DNA from: Saccharospirillum sp965652395
GTDB lineage: Bacteria; Pseudomonadota; Gammaproteobacteria; Pseudomonadales; Natronospirillaceae
Assembly: GCA_965652395.1 (NCBI GenBank)
Contig: CBFGUW010000002.1
Location: forward strand, 1 to 64,000
Direction of reading: 5' to 3'
Length of the DNA: 64,000 bases
Below the pieces are notes generated by a model. The model had not been told where the DNA came from and searched no databases. It saw only the letters and a list, made by a program, of their open reading frames with translations. Below are positions 52,546 through 59,394 of this stretch, in pieces. Position 1 is the first letter of the stretch, and each line of letters opens with the position of its first letter. The position numbers and the translations under genes are program-made.

Positions 52546-52867
52546 AGTCGCGTTGCGGCGGGGCCATATCCGGATGCACCTGCCATTCACCCTGTTCCAG
52601 TAACAGGGTCATCATGCGTGTCGCGACGCCCCGACGTTGAGTCAGGCGCCGCACCGCCAGGCCTTCGATACAGCCCTCCCGGGTCAACAGAGCGCCAACG
52701 ATATGGTCGTTGAACCATCCGGCCCATAGTCGAACGTCGCTGTCGCCCTGTCGCCAGTCCTGCCAGGCGCGCTGCCAAACCGGGCAACCCTGCTCATCGG
52801 CCAGACGCCGCAATTCGGCCATTTCAGTCTCGGACGGTTCGCTGATGGAGGATAGAAACACAGGCAT
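52508..52867 (-). CDS. GNAT-fold protein, PanM/PanZ-like
   Basis: A 119-residue acetyltransferase-fold protein from the ATG at 52867 (MPVFLSSISEPSETEMAELR). The CoA-binding segment IEGLAVRRLTQRRGVATRMMTLL matches the RxxGxG pattern, and RLWAGWFNDHIVGALL precedes it. Size and layout resemble PanM, which triggers maturation of aspartate decarboxylase PanD in response to CoA. Ordinary GNAT enzymes remain possible. It is tail-to-tail with the GGDEF gene (38-nt overlap) and divergent from hisB. Confidence 0.65.
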   Translation of the reverse strand: MPVFLSSISEPSETEMAELRRLADEQGCPVWQRAWQDWRQGDSDVRLWAGWFNDHIVGALLTREGCIEGLAVRRLTQRRGVATRMMTLLLEQGEWQVHPDMAPPQRDFILHRYGVPCKA

Positions 52868-52927
52868 GGGGAGTCTTCTCGCTGCGGGCAAAAGGGTCTG
52901 CGGGTGGTCTGAGGCGGAGCATACCGA

Positions 52928-52933
52928 TATAAT
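52928..52933 (+). promoter_or_regulatory. Candidate -10 box of the his operon
   Basis: TATAAT, a perfect -10 hexamer, lies 95 nt upstream of hisB. The corresponding -35 (near 52905) is poor, so an activator or an extended contact may be needed. No his leader peptide with a histidine run is visible after it. Confidence 0.45.
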
Positions 52934-53028
52934 GCGCCTTCGCAAGCGAATCCCGACCGACCGGCCCGGGCCGGAAGCCCGGATCAGCCCACTATTTGGC
53001 ACTACAGCACTGAAGAGAGTCCCGCATT

Positions 53029-53619
53029 ATGAGTCGCCAGGCGACGGTTGAACGCAACACCTCGGAAACCCAGATCAAAATCAGCGTGAATCTGGACGGC
53101 ACCGGCAAAGCCAGTTTCGACACCGGCATGCCCTTCCTGGAGCACATGATGGACCAGATCGCCCGCCACGGGCTGATCGACCTGGACATCGTCTGCCGGG
53201 GCGACAACCATATCGACGACCATCACAGCGCGGAAGACATCGGCATTACCCTCGGCCAGGCCTTCACCCAGGCCGTGGGCGATAAAAAAGGCATCACCCG
53301 CTATGGCCACAGCTATGTTCCGCTGGACGAAGCCCTGTCGCGAGTGGTAATCGATTTTTCCGGCCGCCCCGGTCTGGAATACGACATCCCCTTTACCCGG
53401 GGCAGCGTCGGCGGGTTCGATGTCGATCTGTTCTATGAGTTCTTCCAGGGGTTCGTCAACCACGCTGCGGTCACCCTGCATATCGACAACCTCAAGGGCA
53501 AGAATTCGCACCACCAGATCGAGACCGTCTTCAAGGCATTCGGTCGTGCCCTGCGCATGGCATTGAGCGAAGACAGCCGCATGGCCGGTATCACGCCGTC
53601 CACCAAGGGCGTGCTCTGA
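53029..53619 (+). CDS. hisB: Imidazoleglycerol-phosphate dehydratase
   Basis: Sixth step of histidine synthesis. A monofunctional enzyme of 196 residues, unlike the bifunctional HisB of E. coli. The two metal-binding His clusters are DNHIDDHHSAEDIGI and GKNSHHQIETVFKAFGRALR; FDTGMPFLEHMMDQIARHG is the N-terminal signature. The start at 53029 is the ATG giving MSRQATVERNT, which is typical. It is first of hisB-hisH-hisA-hisF. Confidence 0.97.
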   Translation: MSRQATVERNTSETQIKISVNLDGTGKASFDTGMPFLEHMMDQIARHGLIDLDIVCRGDNHIDDHHSAEDIGITLGQAFTQAVGDKKGITRYGHSYVPLDEALSRVVIDFSGRPGLEYDIPFTRGSVGGFDVDLFYEFFQGFVNHAAVTLHIDNLKGKNSHHQIETVFKAFGRALRMALSEDSRMAGITPSTKGVL

Positions 53620-53666
53620 GTTAAACATCCAGGCGCGCAAGCGCCTTCAGCTATAGGATTTCCCCC

Positions 53667-54317
53667 GTGAGTCGCAAGCTGCTGACTGTTATCGACTATG
53701 GCATGGGCAACCTCCATTCCGTAGCCAAAGCCCTGGAACACGTGGCCCCCGACACCAAAATCGAAGTCACCGGCGACCAGCACCGCATCGCCGAAGCCGA
53801 CCATATTCTGTTGCCGGGCGTGGGCGCCATTCGCGACTGCATGGCCGAAATTCGCCGTCAGGGTGTCGACACCGTGGTCGCCGAAGCCATCGCCAGCGGC
53901 AAACCCTTCCTCGGCATCTGTGTCGGTATGCAGGCACTGATGGCTCACAGTCACGAGAACAACGGCATCGACTGCCTCGGTCATTTCGATGGCGAAGTTC
54001 GCCGTTTCCGTCAGGGTGCGGTGGACGAACAGGGTCTGCCGATGAAAGTGCCGCACATGGGCTGGAATACGGTCGACCTGAAAATCGATCACCCCCTGCT
54101 GAACGGCATTCAATCCGGCGACCGCTTTTATTTCGTGCATTCCTATTACGTGGAAGCCCATCCGGAATACACGGCGGCCAGTTGCACCTACGACGCCACC
54201 TTCGCCGCCATGATCTATCGCGACAACATTTTCGCCACCCAGTTCCACCCGGAAAAAAGCTTCCCGGCGGGACTGACCCTGCTGAAAAACTTTGTGGAGT
54301 GGGACGGCCAACGCTGA
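53667..54317 (+). CDS. hisH: Imidazole glycerol phosphate synthase, glutaminase subunit HisH
   Basis: Supplies ammonia to HisF. A class I glutamine amidotransferase of 216 residues with nucleophile Cys in FLGICVGMQALMAHS and the His-Glu pair in FATQFHPEKSFPAGL. HMGWNTVDL and YFVHSYYVE are typical of HisH. The ATG at 53667 begins MSRKLLTVIDYGMGNL. It is 47 nt after hisB and 24 nt before hisA. Confidence 0.97.
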   Translation: MSRKLLTVIDYGMGNLHSVAKALEHVAPDTKIEVTGDQHRIAEADHILLPGVGAIRDCMAEIRRQGVDTVVAEAIASGKPFLGICVGMQALMAHSHENNGIDCLGHFDGEVRRFRQGAVDEQGLPMKVPHMGWNTVDLKIDHPLLNGIQSGDRFYFVHSYYVEAHPEYTAASCTYDATFAAMIYRDNIFATQFHPEKSFPAGLTLLKNFVEWDGQR

Positions 54318-54341
54318 GCCGCCCACGGGAGAAACCGACTT

Positions 54342-55088
54342 ATGCTGATCATTCCCGCCATCGACCTGAAAGACGGCCAATGCGTACGCCTGCTGCAGGG
54401 CCGGATGGAAGATGCGACCGTCTTCGGCTCCGACCCAGTCGAAATGGCCACCCGCTGGGTGGACGCCGGGTGCCGCCGACTTCATCTGGTCGACCTGAAC
54501 GGCGCCTTTGAAGGCACCCCGATTCACGCCGAGGTAGTGACCGCCATTTCCGCCAAATACCCCGACCTGCCGATTCAGATCGGTGGTGGTATCCGCTCGT
54601 TGGAAACCATCGAAGCTTATGTGAAAGCCGGGGTCGGCTGGTGCATCATCGGCACCGCCGCCGTTAAAAACCCAGATTTCGTACGCGAAGCCTGCAAGGC
54701 GTTCCCAGGGCATATTATCGTTGGTATCGACGCCAAAGACGGCCTGGTCGCGACCGAAGGCTGGGCCGATGTCAGCAGTGTCAAAGCCACCGACCTGGCA
54801 CGGGACTTCGCCAACGACGGCGTCAGCGCCATTGTCTATACCGACATCAGCCGTGATGGCATGATGCAGGGCGTCAACCTGGAAGCCACCGTCGAGGTCG
54901 CCCAGGCGGGCGGCATTCCAGTCATCGCCAGCGGCGGCGTGACCGATATGAAAGACATCGAACGCTTGTGCACGGTGGCGGACAAAGGCCTGCTCGGTGC
55001 CATTACGGGCCGCGCCATTTACGAAGGCACCATCGACGTGCGCGACGCCCAAACCTATTGCGACGAACACGCACCGACCCAAGGCTGA
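54342..55088 (+). CDS. hisA: ProFAR isomerase HisA
   Basis: Fourth step of histidine synthesis (ProFAR to PRFAR), a TIM barrel of 248 residues. IPAIDLKDGQCVRLLQGRM holds the catalytic Asp, QIGGGIRSLETIEAYVKAG and YTDISRDGMMQGVN the second catalytic Asp. It has normal length. It ends 10 nt before the hisF start. Confidence 0.97.
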   Translation: MLIIPAIDLKDGQCVRLLQGRMEDATVFGSDPVEMATRWVDAGCRRLHLVDLNGAFEGTPIHAEVVTAISAKYPDLPIQIGGGIRSLETIEAYVKAGVGWCIIGTAAVKNPDFVREACKAFPGHIIVGIDAKDGLVATEGWADVSSVKATDLARDFANDGVSAIVYTDISRDGMMQGVNLEATVEVAQAGGIPVIASGGVTDMKDIERLCTVADKGLLGAITGRAIYEGTIDVRDAQTYCDEHAPTQG

Positions 55089-55098
55089 GGACACCCGA

Positions 55099-55857
55099 AT
55101 GGCACTGGCAAAACGCATCATTCCCTGCCTGGACGTCGACAAGGGCCGCGTCGTCAAAGGCGTTAATTTCCTGAACATCCGCGACGCGGGCGACCCGGTG
55201 GAAGTATCGCGTCGGTACAACGAACAGGGCGCGGACGAAATCACCATGCTCGACATCACCGCCACGCACGAGGGGCGGGACACTATGGTCGAGACCGTCA
55301 GCGCCATCGCCGGTCAGGTGTTTATTCCGCTCACCGTAGGCGGAGGCATCCGCACCCTGGACGACATTCGCACCATGCTCAACGCCGGGGCGGACAAGGT
55401 ATCGATCAACAGCGCTGCCATCAAAAACCCGGATTTCGTGCGCGAAGCCTCGGAGCGCTTCGGCGCCCAATGCATCGTGGTCGCCATCGACGCCAAGCGG
55501 GTCGACGATCACTGGGAGATTTTCACCCACGGCGGTCGCAACGCCACCGGCATTGATGCCGTCGAATGGGCCAAAAAGATGGACGACTACGGCGCCGGTG
55601 AAATTTTATTGACCAGTATGGACCGGGACGGGGTGAAATCCGGCTTCGATCTGGAGCTGACCCGCGCCGTGGCCGACGCCGTGCGAGTGCCGGTCATCGC
55701 CAGCGGCGGTGTCGGCAACCTCGACCACCTCGCCGAGGGTGTGCTGAAAGGCCACGCCGACGCCGTACTGGCGGCCAGCATCTTCCATTTTGGCGAATAC
55801 AGCATCTTTGATGCCAAGGAACACATGGCGAATCGCGGCATTGAAATGCGGCGCTGA
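55099..55857 (+). CDS. hisF: Imidazole glycerol phosphate synthase, cyclase subunit HisF
   Basis: Uses ammonia from HisH to make imidazole glycerol phosphate and AICAR. It has 252 residues from the ATG at 55099, preceded by GAGGACACCCG; the frame extends into hisA but homology starts at MALAKRIIPCLDVDKGRVVKG. Catalytic Asp residues lie in CLDVDKGRV and LTSMDRDGVKSG. It completes the hisBHAF block. hisG, hisD, hisC, hisI and hisE are elsewhere. Confidence 0.97.
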   Translation: MALAKRIIPCLDVDKGRVVKGVNFLNIRDAGDPVEVSRRYNEQGADEITMLDITATHEGRDTMVETVSAIAGQVFIPLTVGGGIRTLDDIRTMLNAGADKVSINSAAIKNPDFVREASERFGAQCIVVAIDAKRVDDHWEIFTHGGRNATGIDAVEWAKKMDDYGAGEILLTSMDRDGVKSGFDLELTRAVADAVRVPVIASGGVGNLDHLAEGVLKGHADAVLAASIFHFGEYSIFDAKEHMANRGIEMRR

Positions 55858-55952
55858 CAAGACTGAGCTACGCTGGAGGCCACACATTTGGGTGTATGGC
55901 GTTCAGCGTCTTCCGTCTCCCCCTAAGCCATCAACAAACCAAGGATGAGACC

Positions 55953-56201
55953 ATGAACTACGACCCAACCGCTGTACACGAAGTCCTCAAAGAATACGGC
56001 ATTCACGGCACCTTGGTGCTGGCGGAAGAGCCCGAACTCGACCACGACACCATTGAATTGAACGACGGACTGGCCGTGGTATTCGATCAGAAAATGGTGC
56101 TGATGCAGGATGTGGAGGGCACTGTCCACACGCGCGGCCGTTACACCAATCTGACCGATCTGGTGGAATGGATTCGGGATTACCAATCCATGAATTCGTA
56201 G
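55953..56201 (+). CDS. Small acidic hypothetical protein
   Basis: An 82-residue acidic protein not recognised by family. The start is the ATG at 55953 (MNYDPTAVHEVLKEYGIHGT) after AAGGATGAG. The frame's upstream extension to 55896 covers a repeat-like stretch and is rejected. Predicted strands (LVLAEEP, LAVVFDQKMVLMQDVEGT) and a C-terminal helix LTDLVEWIRDYQ suggest a compact soluble domain. It is 95 nt after hisF and may be independently transcribed. Confidence 0.6.
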   Translation: MNYDPTAVHEVLKEYGIHGTLVLAEEPELDHDTIELNDGLAVVFDQKMVLMQDVEGTVHTRGRYTNLTDLVEWIRDYQSMNS

Positions 56202-56227
56202 ATCTGGCTGCGAGCGTCGAGACTCAA

Positions 56228-56256
56228 ACAACAGGCTCCGTTTAGGCGCCTGTTGT
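56228..56256. terminator. Hairpin between convergent genes
   Basis: ACAACAGGC/GCCTGTTGT, a perfect 9-bp stem with an 11-nt loop, lies between the small acidic gene and the OmpA-like gene (tail to tail). No T tract is present on either strand, so bidirectional termination is only likely by position. Confidence 0.5.
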
Positions 56257-56281
56257 CGAGAAATCACCCTCGCTTAATGCC

Positions 56282-57712
56282 TTACTCGTCCAGCACTTTC
56301 ATCGTGAACTGATTCGGGTAGAGCAGCACCTCAATGCGGCGATTGGCCCGACGACTGGCCGCATCGACCTCCTCGACCAAGGGCCGGGTATCGGCATAGC
56401 CGACGGCTTGCATTCTCTCCGGTTCGATACCAGAATCCGCCAACACCTGGACAGCGGCGGCGGCACGGGCCGAAGACAGCTCCCAGTTGGACGGATACTT
56501 CGCGCTCAGATTACGGGAAATCGGTCGGCTGTCGCTGTGGCCCTGAATGCTGATCTGGTGCTGCGGGAAGCTGATCAGCGCATCCGCCAGCAATTGCAGG
56601 GTTTCGCGTCCGGAATCGCCAATAATGGCCGAGCCTGAATCAAAGACGATGTTTTCAGGAAGTTTGATCACCGTGGTGCCGTCTTCCAAGCGGGAGACCA
56701 GGGTTTCCTTTTCGTTGCTCAGTGACTGCAGTCGGGTTTGCAACTGGTTCATCGCTTCCGCCTCACGCTGCAGTTGGCTTTCCAGATTGGTGATGGTTTC
56801 ACTGTAGCTTTCGTTCTTGGCCTGTTGCAGTGCCAGCTGCTCACGTGCCTGCCGATATTGGTCCTCCACGGACTGACGTTCCTGCACCACCTCACTCAGG
56901 CTGGCTTCGCGTCGTTTCAGCTCCTCTTCGGCTTTGGTCAGGAGGTTGCGGGTCTGCTCCAGTTCCTGTTGCAGCGAGGCTACCTGTTGGCGGGCGCTGT
57001 CCCTTTCACTCACCGCCTCACCGTGCCGGTTTTGCAGGTCGGAATTTTGTTGCTGCAGCTGCTTGATCTGTTCCCGGGCTTGCGCCAGCTCCGTCTCCGA
57101 GGTGGTGGCATTTTGCTCCAGAGACGCCAGCTGTTCCTTGCTTTGTGCCAACTGGGCGGCCAGTTCATCGGCTTTGGCCTCATTGGCGTTGAGTTCGATC
57201 TGCAGGTCGGAACGCAAGCTGTCGCCGGAGGCAATGGCGGCTTCCAGGCGATCACGCTCGGCCTGATTGGCGTCCATCGCGGCTTTTAACCGATCCTGTT
57301 CGGCACGAGCCTCTTCCAGCTGGGTTTGCAACTCGTTGGCCTGGGTTTGGGCGGCCTCCAGTGCGGCCTGGCGCTCGGCCAGTTGCTGGCTCAGCTCCGC
57401 CTGTTCGCTTTGGAGTCGGTTGGCGGCGTCCGTGCGTTGCTCCAAACGGGACTGGGCCTGTTGAAGCGCTTTCTCCTGGTCGGTTACCTTAGTGTTCAAC
57501 GTCGCCAAGCGGCGGGCCATTTCATCCCGCTCGGCCCGCAGGGCTGTCAGTTGTTCGGTCAGGCGTTCCACTTCAGCTTTGGCGGCATTCGCGCTTTGCT
57601 GTGAACGGGCCAGATCGGTTTGCAGGGATTGGTAGATATAAGCCCCTACTGCCGAGCCGACCACTAAAATGACCGCCAGCGCTACGGATACCCAACCTCT
57701 TTGTGCTACCAC
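56282..57712 (-). CDS. Coiled-coil protein with OmpA/MotB-like peptidoglycan-binding domain
   Basis: A 476-residue protein: short cytoplasmic start, one TM anchor (about 7-27), a Gln/Glu/Ala-rich coiled coil (about 30-345), and a C-terminal OmpA-like domain (about 350-465) with FDSGSAIIGDSGRETLQLLAD, ISIQGHSDSRPIS, NWELSSARAAAAVQVLADSG and RRANRRIEVLL. This layout suits an inner-membrane protein reaching through the periplasm to peptidoglycan. No MotA partner or proton-channel Asp is seen, so a flagellar stator role is unlikely. Confidence 0.85.
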   Translation of the reverse strand: MVAQRGWVSVALAVILVVGSAVGAYIYQSLQTDLARSQQSANAAKAEVERLTEQLTALRAERDEMARRLATLNTKVTDQEKALQQAQSRLEQRTDAANRLQSEQAELSQQLAERQAALEAAQTQANELQTQLEEARAEQDRLKAAMDANQAERDRLEAAIASGDSLRSDLQIELNANEAKADELAAQLAQSKEQLASLEQNATTSETELAQAREQIKQLQQQNSDLQNRHGEAVSERDSARQQVASLQQELEQTRNLLTKAEEELKRREASLSEVVQERQSVEDQYRQAREQLALQQAKNESYSETITNLESQLQREAEAMNQLQTRLQSLSNEKETLVSRLEDGTTVIKLPENIVFDSGSAIIGDSGRETLQLLADALISFPQHQISIQGHSDSRPISRNLSAKYPSNWELSSARAAAAVQVLADSGIEPERMQAVGYADTRPLVEEVDAASRRANRRIEVLLYPNQFTMKVLDE

Positions 57713-57799
57713 CTTGTTCGCCTCCTGCCGTGCGTTATTGTTGTCGTTTGTAAAGTTAAACTAGCAGTCTAGTGCAGCCTGATAAACTTTTCATTGCAA

Positions 57800-58093
57800 G
57801 GGAACCTCTGAACAATTCCCCCTGGGCTCTGCGGGAGCCAAAACGTTCTGCCACAGTGGTGCGGCATCCCGACGGACTTCGCAGCGCAATGGCCTTAGTC
57901 CTTGTCAAGAAGTCCAACGACGGGGCAGGACGTTTTGGCCCCGCCCGGAGGGGCTTTCCGAGGAACGCTACCACTTCGTTGGACTCATTTGAAAGGTCTG
58001 GACATTCCTGCATGAGTCCGTCGGGATGCCGCATCACTCGCGGTACCGTCCCTCGGAAAGCCAGAGCCCCGGGGGAATTGTTCAGAGGCTCCC
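57800..58093. mobile_element. MITE-like element with 32-bp terminal inverted repeats
   Basis: The ends GGGAACCTCTGAACAATT and onward (57800-57831 and 58062-58093) match as inverted repeats at 30 of 32 positions. Inside are three further inverted pairs: a 16-bp GCCAAAACGT-type pair, a 23-bp pair containing GCGGCATCCCGACGGACT, and an AGTCCAACGA/TCGTTGGACT pair. They are interleaved rather than simply nested. No transposase is encoded. A 2-bp AA on both sides is too short to prove target duplication. It ends 8 nt before the ribosome binding site of the next gene. Confidence 0.75.
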
Positions 58094-58112
58094 AAGACTT
58101 GGAGGATAACCC

Positions 58113-58514
58113 ATGGAAACCACGGATCAGCAAGACGAGACCATCGACCGCGTTCGCGCCTTTATTCGCGAACACGCTCCGGATCTGATCGAAACCGGGG
58201 GCGACAGCCGTTGGACGGTGGGGAACATTCTGTTCCGCTACGAATCGGATGCGCCTGGGATGTACGCTTATATGGTCGGTCCGTTGAAGAATGGCAAGGT
58301 AAGTTGGCACCTGATGCCGCTGTATGCTGTGGAATCCATCCGGGAAAAATGCTCGGAGCCCTTGAAACCTTTTATTTCGGGCAAAAGTTGTATCCAATTC
58401 GCCCGGTTTGATGACTTACCGCTGGAGACTCTGAGGTTGTTGGTCACAGACGGCACGCCCCTGTTCAAAGAGGCGATGGAGGCGCATCTGAGGAAGCGGA
58501 AGCCTCGGAAGTAG
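58113..58514 (+). CDS. DUF1801-like small protein
   Basis: A 133-residue protein from the ATG at 58113, preceded by GGAGGA. It resembles DUF1801/YdhG-like proteins: NILFRYESDAPGMYAYMVGPLKNGKVSWHL-type strands (in shorter pieces GMYAYMVGP and SWHLMPLYAVESIREK), then LKPFISGKSCIQFARFDDLPLETL and a basic tail RKRKPRK. The biochemical role of the family is unknown. Its promoter must lie within or at the edge of the upstream MITE-like element. Confidence 0.7.
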   Translation: METTDQQDETIDRVRAFIREHAPDLIETGGDSRWTVGNILFRYESDAPGMYAYMVGPLKNGKVSWHLMPLYAVESIREKCSEPLKPFISGKSCIQFARFDDLPLETLRLLVTDGTPLFKEAMEAHLRKRKPRK

Positions 58515-58588
58515 AAAGCGGAACGGAGACAGGCGCTATACTTGAACTCAAGTTTCAGTGTTAGCGAGATGCTGGTTGCCAGAATTGC

Positions 58589-58701
58589 GCACCGGCTACC
58601 TGGTAGGCCCGTCAAGGGTCGGCATAAACCCATCCATGGGGCCTGGACCGCAGCATCCTTGCTGCGGACCACCCTTGACGGGCCTACCAGGCATCCGGTG
58701 C
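58589..58701. repeat. Long palindromic intergenic element, copy G
   Basis: The arms beginning GCACCGGCTACCTGGTAGGC pair at 29 of 31 positions. The core is the same as copy A in the same orientation (AAACCCATCCATGG, GGACCGCAGCATCCTTGCTG). It ends 47 nt before the PilZ gene start. Confidence 0.9.
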
Positions 58702-58748
58702 TCGCCTTGCCTGCTAACACGGACTGTGAGAGTGGGAGGAGGTCAAAC

Positions 58749-59177
58749 GTGCGTCAGTACATTCGACACCCGACAGACATACCCCTGCACTATCATCTGG
58801 CCGATGAGCCGGAGGAATGCCACCCGCGCTTGAAGGATGTCAGCACGGGCGGTCTCAGTTTTTCCACCGACCAGCCGTTCGATGCGGGGCAGATGCTGCG
58901 GATTCGCATTGATGTGACCGATCCGCCGTTCGAGATTCAGGGCCAGGTGGTGTGGTGCCATGCCCAGGATGACCATTATCTGGTGGGCATCAGTTTCGAT
59001 TCCGTGGAAAAGGCTTTTGCGATCCGTATGGTGGAGCAGGTGTGCCACATCGAGCAGTATCGGTCGGCGGTCAAGCAATTGGAGCGGCGCGAGTTATCCT
59101 CGGAGGAAGCCGCCCAGGAGTGGATTGAGCGCCACGCCCGGGACTTTCCTGCCTGGCAGCCTCGGCAGGAGTCTTGA
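58749..59177 (+). CDS. PilZ-domain c-di-GMP-binding protein
   Basis: A 142-residue protein starting at the GTG at 58749, preceded by GGGAGGAGGT. The frame is open upstream through palindrome G, but that part is not protein-like. The c-di-GMP motifs are RQYIR (Arg2, Arg6) and DVSTGG (Asp30, Ser32, Gly35). A beta-barrel follows (MLRIRIDVTDPPFEIQGQVVWC, YLVGISFDSVEKAFAIRMVEQ), then a helical tail. A single-domain effector that may answer the GGDEF protein at 49405. It is flanked by two inverted palindromes. Confidence 0.9.
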   Translation: MRQYIRHPTDIPLHYHLADEPEECHPRLKDVSTGGLSFSTDQPFDAGQMLRIRIDVTDPPFEIQGQVVWCHAQDDHYLVGISFDSVEKAFAIRMVEQVCHIEQYRSAVKQLERRELSSEEAAQEWIERHARDFPAWQPRQES

Positions 59178-59223
59178 TCGAGTGTCCCCACCCTCCAACA
59201 ATGGTTTAGATGTGTGAAGGCTA

Positions 59224-59365
59224 GCACCGGGTGCCAGGTAGGCTCATCCAGGGTGGTCCGCAGTATGGATCGGTCCGACGCCTCGGCTGCGGCCCAGGCC
59301 CCATGGATGGGTTGAGTGGGCGGCATTCCGCACGACCCTGGAGGAGCCTACCTGGCAACCGATGC
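59224..59365. repeat. Long palindromic intergenic element, copy H
   Basis: The arms beginning GCACCGGGTGCCAGGTAGGC pair at about 28 of 31 positions. The core is in the reverse orientation relative to copy G (GGCCCCATGGATGGGTT) and carries two insertions that spoil the second hairpin. It is the most decayed copy. It lies between the convergent PilZ and pullulanase genes. Confidence 0.87.
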
Positions 59366-59394
59366 GGGTTCTCGGCACCAGACTGTCTAAGGTG

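Noticed and set aside
52928..53028. his operon leader peptide attenuator
   Set aside because: No short frame with a histidine run and no competing hairpins with a T tract before hisB.
53433..55307. 624-codon open frame on the minus strand
   Set aside because: It is antisense to hisB, hisH, hisA and hisF, all with clear family motifs. The frame is open because of high GC at third positions.
56282..57712. MotB flagellar stator
   Set aside because: It has the OmpA-like domain but no plug or proton-channel Asp in the TM helix and no motA beside it. The coiled coil is much longer.
57756..58397. Frames of 138 and 213 codons in the MITE-like element
   Set aside because: They arise from the inverted repeats and overlap the 58113 gene. 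They show no transposase motif.
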